From positions 65,790-129,789 of the forward strand of contig JABARW010000019.1 of NCBI GenBank assembly GCA_019186845.1: a DNA stretch of 64,000 nt, in the 5' to 3' direction. Made by a program: the position numbers and the translations under genes. This document shows positions 7,162 through 16,186 of the stretch, piece by piece. The stretch is from Planctomycetota bacterium (GTDB taxonomy: Bacteria > Planctomycetota > UBA8742 > UBA2392). The notes under the pieces are model-generated. The model searched no databases. It saw only the letters and a list, made by a program, of their open reading frames with translations, and was not told where the DNA came from. Positions within the stretch are counted from its first letter, which is position 1. Every line of letters begins with the position of its first letter.

Positions 7162-9462
7162 ATGCCTTACCTGGACGTAAAACTGGGAACTGATTCGCTG
7201 CTGGTCCGATTTGTCGGGCGCATCGATTTCGTGGTGGGCCGCCTGCCCAAAGCGGACATCCAGCTTCGTGACATGTCCGTGTCGCGCCTGCACGTCCAGT
7301 TCTTCATCGACAGTCGCGGCCAGGCCTTCGTGCGCGATCTGGGCAGTTCAGGCGGCACGCTGGTCAACGACACGCCACTTTCCAATGCTCTGGCGCGCCT
7401 CCATGACGGCACCCGCATTCGCGTCGGACAGGGCCGCATCGTCTTCTATGATGCCCAGCCCCCCGTGAACGCCGTGGACCCGCCGGGCAAGAGCGAGCCG
7501 CGCGGCCTGATTCGGTTCAACGCCCGCAAGCGCGTGATTCTCGGCGGCGAGACGGTGCTGGCGGCTGAAAAGGTAGCCGCCCAGACCGCCGATGGCGGTC
7601 CTGCCGAGGCCCCTCCCGTCATCAACAGCGCCGAGTTCACGGAAGACGGCAAGGCCATTGAAGACGCCTCCGTGCGTGCTCCCGGTGCCAAGCCGCCCGC
7701 GTCCCCCGCGGCCAAGCCCGGCGCGCCCGCGCCCACGGCCGCCGTCAAGCCTCCGGCGCCGCCACCGCGCAAACGCGAAACCGGCATTATGACCGCGCCC
7801 TGGGAGGCCAAGCGCGACTTCAATGCTCCCCCGGCCAACAACAAGAGGCCCACGGTGCCCCTGCCGCCTACGGCGGGTGCGGCTGCGCTGCCGCCCAAAC
7901 CGGGCGCTCCGGCCAAAGCCGGGCGCACGCCGGCCCCCGCGGGCAAGTCTCTGCCTCCCGCCTTTGAAAGCACTCCGCCCGAAGAGGACTCGCGCAAGAC
8001 GGTGTACGAACCGCCTCTGCCGGCGGACCAGCGCCCCTCGGCACGACTTCAGCCAAGGCCCGGCGCCCTGGGCGGGCCTAAACCCCTGCCTGCCGCACCC
8101 GTGCCGGAACCGGCCAAGCCCCTGCCTCCCAAGGCCGACCAGACCACCAAGCGCCGCACCCTGGCCGAGGAAATGCTCGAGGAAATCGAGGCCGGCCCCG
8201 CCATGCCCACTGTCAAGCTGGGCCACGAGGCCCCGCCCGCTCGACGCGAGGAGTTCCCCAAGCCACCGCCGCTGCCGGTTCCCAAGGCTGAAGAAAAGTC
8301 CGCCGTCGAACCCGACCTTACGACGGATGAAATCGCCGAGTATTTCGGCGGCGAGCGCGCCACCGGCAACCTCAAAGAAGTCAAGTTCGCCGACACCGAT
8401 CCGGCCACCAAGCAGTCTGACACCACGCCCGAGGAGGTCAGTTTTGGCCCCGGCGCGGCGCGGCTGGCGGGCGGCGCGGACCTTGACGATGAACTGGACG
8501 CTCCGGCGGAGCCGGCGTCGGCCGAACCCACTACGAGCCTGCTGGGCGAGGGGGTCACGTCGCTCAATGAGAGCAAGGTGGGCGAGGAATCCGTCGCCCA
8601 GGAGCCGCCGGTCCAGAAGGCGCCCAGTCGCCCCGCCATCGTCACGCCCAGCTCCGAGGAGCTGGAGCAGGAACATCAGCGCAAGCTGGAGGAAGTCAAG
8701 CGCATCGCGCGCGAAGCCGCTAAGGCCAAGACCGGGCCCCTGCCCAAGGATGAACCGGAAGCTTTGGCTGCGCCCGCAAGGCCCCAGTCCAAGCCGGCCA
8801 TGAAGTCCGCAGCCTATCCTGTGGCGCTGCCCTCGCGCGACTCGGCCCGCAAGGACACCAAGAAGCTGATGAAGGCCAAGAAGGATCGCGATACCAGCGT
8901 GGTCAAGGAACAGACCATTCCCATTACCGACAACCCGACCTCGAAGATCGAGCTGGTGCCCGGCGCCAAGACGCTTTACATCCCCAAGCCCGACGTGGTT
9001 GCGCGTCAGGAAGCCAAGGCTTCGAGCAAGCCGGACCTGGCCTCCATGGCCAAGGGTCCCGGCGGGGATACGCTTGCGGTCAACTCGCGCGAGATGATGG
9101 AAGAGCTGCAGCAGGAATACGAGAAATCACAGAGCAAGGGCAGCCTGGCTTCGCTGCAACTGGCCGAGCAGATTCGCGGCCAGCCCGTGCCCGTGGACAA
9201 ACCGGCCGTCGATCCCAACAAGACACCCCCGGACATGCCCGTGCTGCCGGATCAGGAAACCGTGAAAAAGGCTCCGGAGGCCCAAGACGAAGAAGATATG
9301 GAATTCGTCGTGGACGACAATTACGCCTTCTTCACGCCCCCGCCGCCCACGCGCAAGGACCGCAAGCCCGCCCAGGATGACCTGATTGATGCCAGTGACA
9401 TGCTGCCACCCGACAAGAGGGCGCCCGAGCCGCCCGCCAAAGACAAGACCGTCAGCGAGTAA
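7162..9462 (+). CDS. FHA-domain protein with long disordered tail
   Basis: Product of 766 residues. Residues 1-100 form a forkhead-associated domain: VVGRLPKADIQLRDMSVSRLHVQF then DLGSSGGTLVND, with the conserved Gly-Arg, Ser-Arg-x-His and Gly-Thr-x-x-Asn phosphothreonine contacts. The remaining 650 residues are rich in Pro, Ala, Lys and Glu with no clear fold, and read as a disordered scaffold with short acidic and KxD blocks; a small hydrophobic patch (EFVVDDNYAFFTPPPP) is near the end. No membrane segment. It probably reads phosphorylation by a Ser/Thr kinase, such as the one at 45600-48815, but there is no direct evidence for that partner. Confidence 0.85.
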   Translation: MPYLDVKLGTDSLLVRFVGRIDFVVGRLPKADIQLRDMSVSRLHVQFFIDSRGQAFVRDLGSSGGTLVNDTPLSNALARLHDGTRIRVGQGRIVFYDAQPPVNAVDPPGKSEPRGLIRFNARKRVILGGETVLAAEKVAAQTADGGPAEAPPVINSAEFTEDGKAIEDASVRAPGAKPPASPAAKPGAPAPTAAVKPPAPPPRKRETGIMTAPWEAKRDFNAPPANNKRPTVPLPPTAGAAALPPKPGAPAKAGRTPAPAGKSLPPAFESTPPEEDSRKTVYEPPLPADQRPSARLQPRPGALGGPKPLPAAPVPEPAKPLPPKADQTTKRRTLAEEMLEEIEAGPAMPTVKLGHEAPPARREEFPKPPPLPVPKAEEKSAVEPDLTTDEIAEYFGGERATGNLKEVKFADTDPATKQSDTTPEEVSFGPGAARLAGGADLDDELDAPAEPASAEPTTSLLGEGVTSLNESKVGEESVAQEPPVQKAPSRPAIVTPSSEELEQEHQRKLEEVKRIAREAAKAKTGPLPKDEPEALAAPARPQSKPAMKSAAYPVALPSRDSARKDTKKLMKAKKDRDTSVVKEQTIPITDNPTSKIELVPGAKTLYIPKPDVVARQEAKASSKPDLASMAKGPGGDTLAVNSREMMEELQQEYEKSQSKGSLASLQLAEQIRGQPVPVDKPAVDPNKTPPDMPVLPDQETVKKAPEAQDEEDMEFVVDDNYAFFTPPPPTRKDRKPAQDDLIDASDMLPPDKRAPEPPAKDKTVSE

Positions 9463-9622
9463 TGAAAAGCGTCAGGGTCCGGCTGCCAGCGGCAGCGCTC
9501 ACCTAAAGGAGTGGGTGCCCGGCCATGCCTTGGGGCCGCCACGGATATGAAACGCATTGCCCGAGGGATCGCCCAAAGGGACCTGCCGTATCCTGACCTT
9601 GCCCGCGCCCCACACACGACGG

Positions 9623-11548
9623 ATGACTGACGACGAAAAACCGATCACTGCCCCGGACATTGAAATGACACGCACCCATCGCTGTGGCGAACTTCGCAGG
9701 GAACATGCAGGCCAGAACGTGACCGTTTGCGGCTGGGTGGACACCAAGCGCGAAATGGGCGCTCTGGTGTTCATCGACTTGCGCGACATCGCGGGCAAGG
9801 TCCAGCTCGCCTTTGACATCGAGAAGGACCCCGCCAATCACGCCGCCGCCAAGTCCATGCACGGCGAATACGTTGCCCTGGCTTCAGGCGTCGTGCGCCT
9901 GCGCGACCCAAAGAACGTGAACCCGCGCCTGGCAACGGGCGACATTGAGATTGCCGTCAGTCGCCTCGAACTGCTCAACACCGCCAAAACCCCGGCCATC
10001 GAAGTGCGCGACGACCTCAAGTGCGACCCCGAACTGCGGCTCAAGCACCGGTTCATTGACCTGCGGCGCCAGCCCATGCAGCGCATGTTGCAGGGGCGCG
10101 CGGCCATGATCCGCTCCATGCGGGCCTCCCTCGACGCTCAGGGCTTCACGGAAATCGAGACGCCTATTCTGTACAAGCGCACGCCTGAGGGCGCGCGGGA
10201 CTTCATTGTTCCCTCGCGTGCTTACCCCGGGCAATTCTACGCCCTGCCGCAGAGCCCGCAGCTTTTCAAGCAGCTCTGCATGGTGGCAGGGCTGGACCGC
10301 TACTACCAGATTGCCCGCTGCTTCCGTGATGAAGACAAGCGGGCTGACCGCCAGCCTGAGTTTTCCCAGCTTGATATCGAGATGAGTTTCGTCGAGCGCG
10401 AGGACGTGATTGCCCTGCTTGAGGGCGTGGTGCGCAATTTCATGCGCGACCTGCAACAGGACGTGCGCTTTGCCCACACCGGCTGGCCCGTGGTCAAGGC
10501 GGGTGAAATCAAGACGCCCATCGAGCGCATGACTTACGAAACGGCCATGCGCGACTATTCCATTGACCGGCCCGACCTGCGTTCGCGCGAGTTGAAGCTC
10601 ACGGAACTCACGGACTGGGCCAAGACCTGTTCCTTCAACGCTTTCAAGCAGGCGGCGGCAGGCGGCGGCATGGTCAAGGCTCTGCGCTGTCCGGGCATGG
10701 CTGAGGCGTTTTCGCGCGGCCAGATTGGCAATCTGGAGCGCGACGCCAAGGGCATGGGCGCGGGGGGCTTGGCATCCCTCAAGGTTCTCGATGGCAAGCT
10801 CGATGGCGCCATTGCGAAGTTCTTCCCCGAGGCCGAGCAGCAATCGCTCCTGGCAGCCTGCAAAGCTCAGCCGGGCGACCTTCTGCTGATCTGCGCTCAC
10901 GCCAAGGAAAAAGTCGTCCACGCCGTCATGCACCACATGCGCACGCTGGTGGCTGAAAAGCTGGGCTTGCTGGACCCGGCGAAGTTTGCCCTGGTTTGGG
11001 TCATCGACTTCCCGCTCTTTGAGTTCAAAGAAGAGGAGGAGAAACTCTACGCCAGCCACCACCCGTTCACGCTGCCGCAAGACCTGGACCTGGTGCGCAA
11101 CATGGCCCAAGCCGCGCGCCGGAGCAGCGAGGGCTCGGTGATTGCGCGGCTCAAGGCCGCCGGATACTCGCTGGAGCAGGTGCTGGGACTGCGCAACAAC
11201 CAGTACGACCTCGTGCTCAACGGCGTCGAGATTGCCGGCGGCTCCATCCGTATGCACCGCACGGACTGGCAGCAGGACGTGTTTGAGCTCGTCGGCATCA
11301 CCAAAGAAGAGGCCGAGAAGAAGTTCGGCTTTCTGATGAACGCCCTGGCGCACGGCGCGCCGCCCCACGGCGGGATTGCCATGGGCCTGGACCGCATGCT
11401 CATGCTGCTCATGGGCCTGGACACCATTCAAGACGCCATGGCCTTCCCCAAGTCCGCCACGGGCCGCGACCTCATGATTGATACTCCCAACGAGGTCGAG
11501 AAGAAGCTCCTCGACGAGCTGGGCATCCAGTTCAAACCCGCCCCCTAG
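9623..11548 (+). CDS. aspS: Aspartyl-tRNA synthetase
   Basis: Product of 641 residues from this ATG. N-terminal OB-fold (CGWVDTKREMGALVFIDLRD) binds the anticodon; class II motif 2 is RCFRDEDKRADRQPEFSQLD, motif 3 is GIAMGLDRMLML, and the bacterial GAD insertion lies around residues 310-420. The LPQSPQLFKQ segment is typical of bacterial AspRS. A second ATG at 9665 aligns with the usual family start (RTHRCGEL), and neither start has a strong ribosome-binding site, so the first 14 residues are uncertain. Whether it is discriminating or also charges tRNA-Asn cannot be read from the sequence. Confidence 0.95.
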   Translation: MTDDEKPITAPDIEMTRTHRCGELRREHAGQNVTVCGWVDTKREMGALVFIDLRDIAGKVQLAFDIEKDPANHAAAKSMHGEYVALASGVVRLRDPKNVNPRLATGDIEIAVSRLELLNTAKTPAIEVRDDLKCDPELRLKHRFIDLRRQPMQRMLQGRAAMIRSMRASLDAQGFTEIETPILYKRTPEGARDFIVPSRAYPGQFYALPQSPQLFKQLCMVAGLDRYYQIARCFRDEDKRADRQPEFSQLDIEMSFVEREDVIALLEGVVRNFMRDLQQDVRFAHTGWPVVKAGEIKTPIERMTYETAMRDYSIDRPDLRSRELKLTELTDWAKTCSFNAFKQAAAGGGMVKALRCPGMAEAFSRGQIGNLERDAKGMGAGGLASLKVLDGKLDGAIAKFFPEAEQQSLLAACKAQPGDLLLICAHAKEKVVHAVMHHMRTLVAEKLGLLDPAKFALVWVIDFPLFEFKEEEEKLYASHHPFTLPQDLDLVRNMAQAARRSSEGSVIARLKAAGYSLEQVLGLRNNQYDLVLNGVEIAGGSIRMHRTDWQQDVFELVGITKEEAEKKFGFLMNALAHGAPPHGGIAMGLDRMLMLLMGLDTIQDAMAFPKSATGRDLMIDTPNEVEKKLLDELGIQFKPAP

Positions 11549-11659
11549 CGCCCCTGGCAGGCCTCGCGACGCGGTTTTCCCCGAACTCTGGCCGGGCTTG
11601 GGGGAAGAGGCCGTGGTTCTTGGGCGTTGTGATGAGGTACAATCGCGGCGGAGCGCGGC

Positions 11660-12181
11660 ATGCACGACTTCGGCTTCTTCATTTCCATCATGCTGGCGGG
11701 CGGGCTGGCCTACTTTGTGGCGGGGCTGCTGGACGCCCGGCGCCGCCTGCTGCGCCGCGACTTCGTGGACAGCCGGCCCGTCATGAACGACGGCGAGTTT
11801 CGCCTTGGCGTCAGCGCCATCAGCCCTGTGGATGTGGCCTTCTGTCGCGCCTTCAGGCTGGCCGTGGGCCGGGCCCTGGGCGTGTCAGCTGATCGCCTGG
11901 ACCCCCGGCATCGGCTGCTGGCGGACCTGCGCGTGTTCGGCTTTGACTCCATGGAACTGGCGGCGACCCTGGAGCGGGCCTTTGACGTGCGTGTGAAGGT
12001 CATGGATGTGATGCGCTCGGGCACCCTGCGCCGGCTGGCCCTTGTCATTCACGAGCGCCTGGCCGAAGTCAGCGAGCACGAGCCTCCCCTGCATCGCGAC
12101 CCCGTGCCGAAGATGCGCGCCCCCGATGAAGCGGCGGACCTGGACGCTCCAAAAGCGGAAGGGACCTCGCCGTCAGCGTGA
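11660..12181 (+). CDS. Membrane-anchored acyl-carrier-protein-like protein
   Basis: Product of 173 residues. One N-terminal membrane helix (residues 5-25) is followed by a basic stretch (ARRRLLRRD), then an ACP-like domain about 60-135: LGVSADRLDPRHRLLADL and FGFDSMELAATLE. The D-S-M-E at residues 96-99 matches the DSL/DSM phosphopantetheine attachment site, with Ser97 the candidate, and the helix II pattern after it is intact. The C-terminal 35 residues are charged and Pro-rich. A TACAAT lies 17 bases ahead of the start and GGAG within the leader. No acyltransferase or synthase is adjacent, so its acyl cargo is unknown. It could also be a carrier-fold protein that is never modified. Confidence 0.65.
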   Translation: MHDFGFFISIMLAGGLAYFVAGLLDARRRLLRRDFVDSRPVMNDGEFRLGVSAISPVDVAFCRAFRLAVGRALGVSADRLDPRHRLLADLRVFGFDSMELAATLERAFDVRVKVMDVMRSGTLRRLALVIHERLAEVSEHEPPLHRDPVPKMRAPDEAADLDAPKAEGTSPSA

Positions 12182-12193
12182 GTGTTGCCCGGT

Positions 12194-13251
12194 CTAGCGC
12201 GGCTTGGCCGGAGATTCGACGCCGGCCTCGATGACGAAGATAATGACGCTGTCGCCGCGCACCACCTCAATCTCGATGGAATCGCGGAAGGGCTGCTTGA
12301 AGGCAGCGTCAATGTCGCCGTGGCCCAGCGTGGCCTGCTGGGAGATGCGCACAATCACGTCGCCCGAGCGCAGGCCGTAGGTCGAGAGCTTGCCGTATGA
12401 GTCAATGCGCTTGATCTGCATGCCCCAGGGCTGCATGTTCTCGGGGTCGCGGATGGTCTGCAGTACCATGGAGGTCGTGAAGAAGGCCGGCAGGCTGTCG
12501 ATGAACTTGCGGTATTCCTCGCGCGCCAGCTTGAAGTGACGTTCCTCAGGCAGGTCTTCGAGCGCGGTGCCTTCATCTTCTGTTGCTTCGTCGTTCTCGA
12601 CCGGTTCCCCGGCGTCGGGCTTCTGTTCTGCCATGGGTGCTCGGGCGCCTTGACGCGGCCTGTCTGGGGCGCGGGTGGAACGGCGCTTGAAAAATCCCTG
12701 GGGGGCATAAGCGTGGCGCCCATGGGCTGAGCCGGCTGTGCCGGCGCGGCGTCGGGCATCAGCCCCTGCACGCCGAAGGTGCGCTGCTCACCGTCGCACT
12801 TGAGCACGACGTAACCATCGCCGACTTCCTTGATGATGATGCGGCCGCGGTCAAAGCTGTCCCCGGGGCGGAAGATGTTCTGCTGCGGGGGTATGCCCGG
12901 GACTGTGATGCTGACGAGGCAGCGGCGGGAATCAGACTGGTCGTAGACCACGCGGGTGATTTCGAACAGGCGACCGCCGAACTCGACGACGTCAAGCCTG
13001 CGACCCGTGGGCGTCACGAGGGCCTCGGGCTCGAGTTGCTTGAGCAGCTCTTCGCGGGAGACGGCAGACTCGCCCGAAGAGGGCAACTTGAGATGGGGCA
13101 GGACCTGCAGGCCAATCAGCACCAGCACGGCCACAATGAGTACAAAGAGCAGCAGCTGTGTCCCGCGCCCGGACTTGGCCGGCAGGTACACAACCTGGGG
13201 AGCCGCAGGGGGGGTGGGCAAGCTGGGGGGCGTCGGATCGACCTGGCTCAC
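12194..13251 (-). CDS. GspC-like inner-membrane protein, frameshifted
   Basis: Two adjacent frames together encode one plausible type II secretion GspC-like protein. The first frame (GTG 13251, with GAGGGAG six bases upstream) gives a Pro-rich cytoplasmic start, one membrane helix (LLLFVLIVAVLVLIGLQV), and a homology-region-like beta domain ending YVVLKCDGEQRTFGVQG. The second frame, open from about 12758 to 12194, gives a helical linker and a PDZ-like domain (STYGLRSGDVIVRISQ). Past about 12634 the first frame is low-complexity shadow sequence. Joining needs a -1 shift between 12758 and 12634; a T5 run and a C6 run lie at about 12690-12710 within that interval. This may be a real mutation, a programmed shift or an assembly error. 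GspC links inner-membrane and secretin parts, in keeping with gspE at 37630. Confidence 0.65.
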
Positions 13252-13322
13252 AAAGTGCTCCCTCGGGGGTAAGCATGTAACGAACCAGAGAGGCCGCCCG
13301 CCGGTCAATTCTGACAAGCGAA

Positions 13323-13346
13323 CCGGCCCGGGATTACCCGGGCCGG
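13323..13346 (-). terminator. Terminator-like hairpin
   Basis: A perfect 10-bp GC-only stem with an ATTA loop, 26 bases past the stop of the lipoprotein at 13372-14115. The minus-strand sequence after it is only moderately T-rich (TTCGCTTGT), so it may be a weak or factor-assisted terminator. Confidence 0.5.
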
Positions 13347-13371
13347 CGCTTGGCGAATCCTTGAGTTCAGC

Positions 13372-14115
13372 TTACCACTTGAGCCAGGGCTTGCCGTCCT
13401 CTCCGAACTTGGAGAGTTCCATGTTGCTGGTGCCGGCCGCCATCTTGGACTCCATCTTGATCAGACCGTTGAACCAGCCGTTGGTGGCGGTCCAGGTCGT
13501 GCTCTCCATGGAGCCGTCCTTCATCTTCATCCAGAACTTCTTGCCGCTCCACTTGCCGCCGGCGATCTCGACGTCGGTGAAGTCCTCGGTCTTGTCTTCG
13601 TAGTTCTTCTCCGGGGCCGGGCCGGTCTCGCCGCCCGTGGGGATGTCCATGATCTTGATCTCAGCCGGAGCGTCGCCGGGCTTGCCAACCCACGCCTTCT
13701 TGACGTTGCCGGTCTTCATGGCGTCCTCAGCCGACTTGCTGGTGTCGATGAGGTAGGCGAGCACGATGCCCATGCTGCCCATGAAATTCTCAACGATCGG
13801 GCCGTCGCCGGTGACCGCCGCGACCTGCCACTTGTCGGTGTTCTCGCTCTTGTAGCCGCTGAACTCCGAGGTGGACTTCACTTCCCAGTACTGGCCGGCC
13901 TTGGCGTCCTTGTGGAGGGCGACGTAGTACATCGCCTTCGAGGTGCCGTTCTTGTACTGGTCAACCATCATCTGGGCCATCGGGTTCTCAGTGGTGCCGC
14001 CGCAGCCGCTGCCGCCGCACTTGCCGCCGTCGCCGCTACCCGCCGCACCGCCGCCGCCGCAGGCCGCAACCGCCAGAACCGACACAAAGCTGCACAGCAT
14101 CAAAAGCTTCTTCAT
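13372..14115 (-). CDS. Lipoprotein of unknown function
   Basis: Product of 247 residues with a classic lipoprotein signal (MKKLLMLCSFVSVLAVAAC, lipid Cys at 19), then a Gly/Ser/Cys linker (GKCGGSGCGG). The body is a soluble, mixed alpha/beta domain with many Lys, Trp and Met (YYVALHKDAKAGQYWEVKS, MKMKDGSMESTTWTATNGWFNGLIKME). AGGAG precedes the ATG. No family recognised. Anchored to the inner or outer membrane facing the periplasm. It stands alone between two hairpins. Codon use and GC are like those of its neighbours. Confidence 0.8.
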   Translation of the reverse strand: MKKLLMLCSFVSVLAVAACGGGGAAGSGDGGKCGGSGCGGTTENPMAQMMVDQYKNGTSKAMYYVALHKDAKAGQYWEVKSTSEFSGYKSENTDKWQVAAVTGDGPIVENFMGSMGIVLAYLIDTSKSAEDAMKTGNVKKAWVGKPGDAPAEIKIMDIPTGGETGPAPEKNYEDKTEDFTDVEIAGGKWSGKKFWMKMKDGSMESTTWTATNGWFNGLIKMESKMAAGTSNMELSKFGEDGKPWLKW

Positions 14116-14308
14116 ATTATGGCTCTCCTAAAACAGTTAAGTGGTTTCTTCAACTCAGGTTGAATCTCACCCCATCGTGAAGGGGGGACTCTACGCACGA
14201 TTGGTCAGCAAAGCAACAGTTCAACCACGGAATTTGCACCGCCGCTCCATTGTGGTCTTGGCCGATCCGCTTTTATCCCTGCCGCTTTGTCACGATCGCG
14301 GGTGTAAC

Positions 14309-14326
14309 AGGGGGCCAGGGCCCCCT
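14309..14326 (-). terminator. Possible terminator hairpin after nucleoside transporter
   Basis: An AGGGGGCC/GGCCCCCT inverted repeat lies 20 bases beyond the transporter stop on the minus strand. No T-tract follows, so this is suggested only by position and stem strength. Confidence 0.35.
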
Positions 14327-14346
14327 ATTCCGGGTTTTCTCTCGCT

Positions 14347-15564
14347 TCAATCGCTGATCAGCACCCCCGCGATGCAGGCCGTGGTGAAGGCTGCCAGGGT
14401 TCCTCCGATCATGCTCTTGATGCCCAGCCGGGCGATGTCGCGCCGGCGCTCGGGTACCAGGTTGCCCACGCCGCCAATCTGAACGGCGATGGAACCGAAG
14501 TTGGCAAAGCCGCACAGGGCGTAGGTGGCAATCGTGAAGCTGCGGGGGCTGATCTGGTCCTTCATGGCGCCCAGCTCAATGTAGGCGATGAATTCGTTGA
14601 GCACGGTCTTGGTGCCCAGCAGGCCACCGATCTTCTCGCAGTCTTCCCAGGGGCAGCCCATCAGCCAGGCCACGGGGGCCAGGGCCCAGCCCAGGATGCG
14701 CTGGAACGTCAGCGGCTGGTCGTTGAAGTTCGGCAGCAGGTCCAGTGCCGCGTTGCACATGTAGATCAGGGCCACGAACGCAATCAGCATGGCGCCCACG
14801 TTCAGCGCCAGCTTCAGGCCGTCGCCGGCCCCGCGGCAGGCGGCGTCCAGGATGTTGCTGTCTTCCTTGGGAATGTCGATCTTGACCGTGCCCTTGGTGA
14901 CGGACTCGCCGGTTTCGGGAATCATGATTTTGGAAATCACGAGTGCCGCGGGCGCGCTCATCACGCTGGCCGTGAGCAGGTGGCCGCCGTCGGCGCCAAA
15001 GCCCACATAGGCCGCCATGACGCCGCCCGCCACCGTGGCCATGCCCGCGGTCATCATGGCCAGAAGCTCGCTTTCTGTCATCGTCAGCAGGTAGGGGCGA
15101 ATGACCAGGGGGGCTTCCGTGTGCCCCATGAACACGTTGGCCGCGGCGGCCAGGGACTCGCTGCCCGAGGTGTCCATGACCCAGACCATGACCTTGGCCA
15201 TGCCCTTGACCACCAGCTGCATGATGCCGAGGTAAAAGAGGCAGGACATCACCGCCGACACGAAGATGATGGTGGGCAACACGAAGAAGGCCAGTCCCCA
15301 TTGGCCCTTCTCGTTCACCAGCTTGCTGCCGAAAACGAAACTCGCGCCGGCGTTGGAGAACTCCAGGAACTTGTTGATGGCGTCGCCCATGCCCTGGAAC
15401 AGCCAGCGGCCGGGCTCTGTCTGCAGGATGACCAGCCCGATCAGGAACTGAAGCACGATGCCCGTGACAATCAGGCGCCAGGGCATGCGCCTCCTGTTGT
15501 TCGACAGCGCAAAGGCCGCCGCAAGCATCACAAACAGGCCCAGCAGGCTGACCAGCCGTTCCAT
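14347..15564 (-). CDS. Concentrative nucleoside transporter (CNT/NupC family)
   Basis: Product of 405 residues, the usual CNT length. Ion-coupled uptake of nucleosides across the inner membrane. Many hydrophobic segments; family motifs include NVFMGHTEAPLVIRPYL (the GxTEAP region), the LLGTKTVLNEFIAY nucleoside and cation site, and ALCGFANFGSIAVQIGG. The ATG with GGAG five bases upstream gives a normal start; in-frame codons further up add a non-conserved leader. It diverges from cytidine deaminase 119 bases away, a natural pairing for pyrimidine nucleoside salvage. Substrate preference (pyrimidine or purine) is not certain. Confidence 0.93.
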   Translation of the reverse strand: MERLVSLLGLFVMLAAAFALSNNRRRMPWRLIVTGIVLQFLIGLVILQTEPGRWLFQGMGDAINKFLEFSNAGASFVFGSKLVNEKGQWGLAFFVLPTIIFVSAVMSCLFYLGIMQLVVKGMAKVMVWVMDTSGSESLAAAANVFMGHTEAPLVIRPYLLTMTESELLAMMTAGMATVAGGVMAAYVGFGADGGHLLTASVMSAPAALVISKIMIPETGESVTKGTVKIDIPKEDSNILDAACRGAGDGLKLALNVGAMLIAFVALIYMCNAALDLLPNFNDQPLTFQRILGWALAPVAWLMGCPWEDCEKIGGLLGTKTVLNEFIAYIELGAMKDQISPRSFTIATYALCGFANFGSIAVQIGGVGNLVPERRRDIARLGIKSMIGGTLAAFTTACIAGVLISD

Positions 15565-15683
15565 GGCCGCTCCATGAACGTGAGAGGGCGCAAAGTGTGG
15601 CTGGGCCAGGCCCCAGGGTAAAGTCGAAAAGCGACTCCCCAAATTGCGCGGTGGGAGGTGCAACTTGCTGCTAACCTGTTCGG

Positions 15684-16115
15684 ATGTCCTTGCCCCTGGC
15701 CCAGATGCTGGAACTGGCCGCGCAGGCCCGCAGCCGCGCCTATGCGCCCTATTCGAAATTTCTCGTGGGAGCCTGCGTGAGGTCGGGTTCAGGGGCCTTC
15801 TTTACGGGCTGCAACTGCGAAAACGCCAGCTACCCCCTGGGCATCTGCGCCGAGACGGCGGCTTTGGCCGCCATGGTGCAGGCCGGAGAGCGCGAGGTGC
15901 AGGACATTCTGGTGCTGGGAAGCGGCCAAGGGGCTGCCTCTGCGCTGGTTACGCCCTGCGGCGGTTGCCGCCAGCGGATTCTGGAATTCGGCCACGAAGG
16001 CACGCGTATTCACGCGGCCGCTTTTGACGAAGCCGGCCGCCTGACGGTGCAGCGCAGCTTCACGCTGGGGGAACTGCTGCCCTTTGCCTTTGGCCTCGAA
16101 GAGCCGCGGGCCTGA
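15684..16115 (+). CDS. cdd: Cytidine deaminase
   Basis: Product of 143 residues, the length of the small tetrameric cytidine deaminases. It converts cytidine and deoxycytidine to uridine and deoxyuridine in the cytoplasm. Zinc ligands are visible: Cys55 with the catalytic Glu57 (ICAETAA) and PCGGCRQ with Cys92 and Cys95; the substrate-binding NCENASY is at 44-50. It is divergent from the nucleoside transporter and likely works on what that imports. The C-terminus is slightly extended and acidic. No strong ribosome-binding site is seen before the ATG. Confidence 0.95.
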   Translation: MSLPLAQMLELAAQARSRAYAPYSKFLVGACVRSGSGAFFTGCNCENASYPLGICAETAALAAMVQAGEREVQDILVLGSGQGAASALVTPCGGCRQRILEFGHEGTRIHAAAFDEAGRLTVQRSFTLGELLPFAFGLEEPRA

Positions 16116-16127
16116 TAACCTGCCGCA

Positions 16128-16161
16128 AAAAGCACTTGGGGGCCGCGCTACGGCGGCCCCC
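16128..16161 (-). terminator. Intrinsic terminator of FlgM-like gene
   Basis: A 9-bp GGGGGCCGC/GCGGCCCCC stem is followed on the minus strand by CTTTTTGC. It lies 25 bases past the FlgM-like stop and may also block read-through from cdd in the other direction. Confidence 0.65.
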
Positions 16162-16186
16162 GGGGTGTGCAGCGGTTCCTGATCGC

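Noticed and set aside
9884-11665. 593-codon open frame opposite aspS
   Set aside because: Mirror of the strongly biased aspS codons; no recognisable domain and aspS is certain.
12194-12634. PDZ-like frame as an independent gene
   Set aside because: Its ATG has no ribosome-binding site and the protein lacks a membrane anchor; it fits better as the end of the upstream GspC-like frame.
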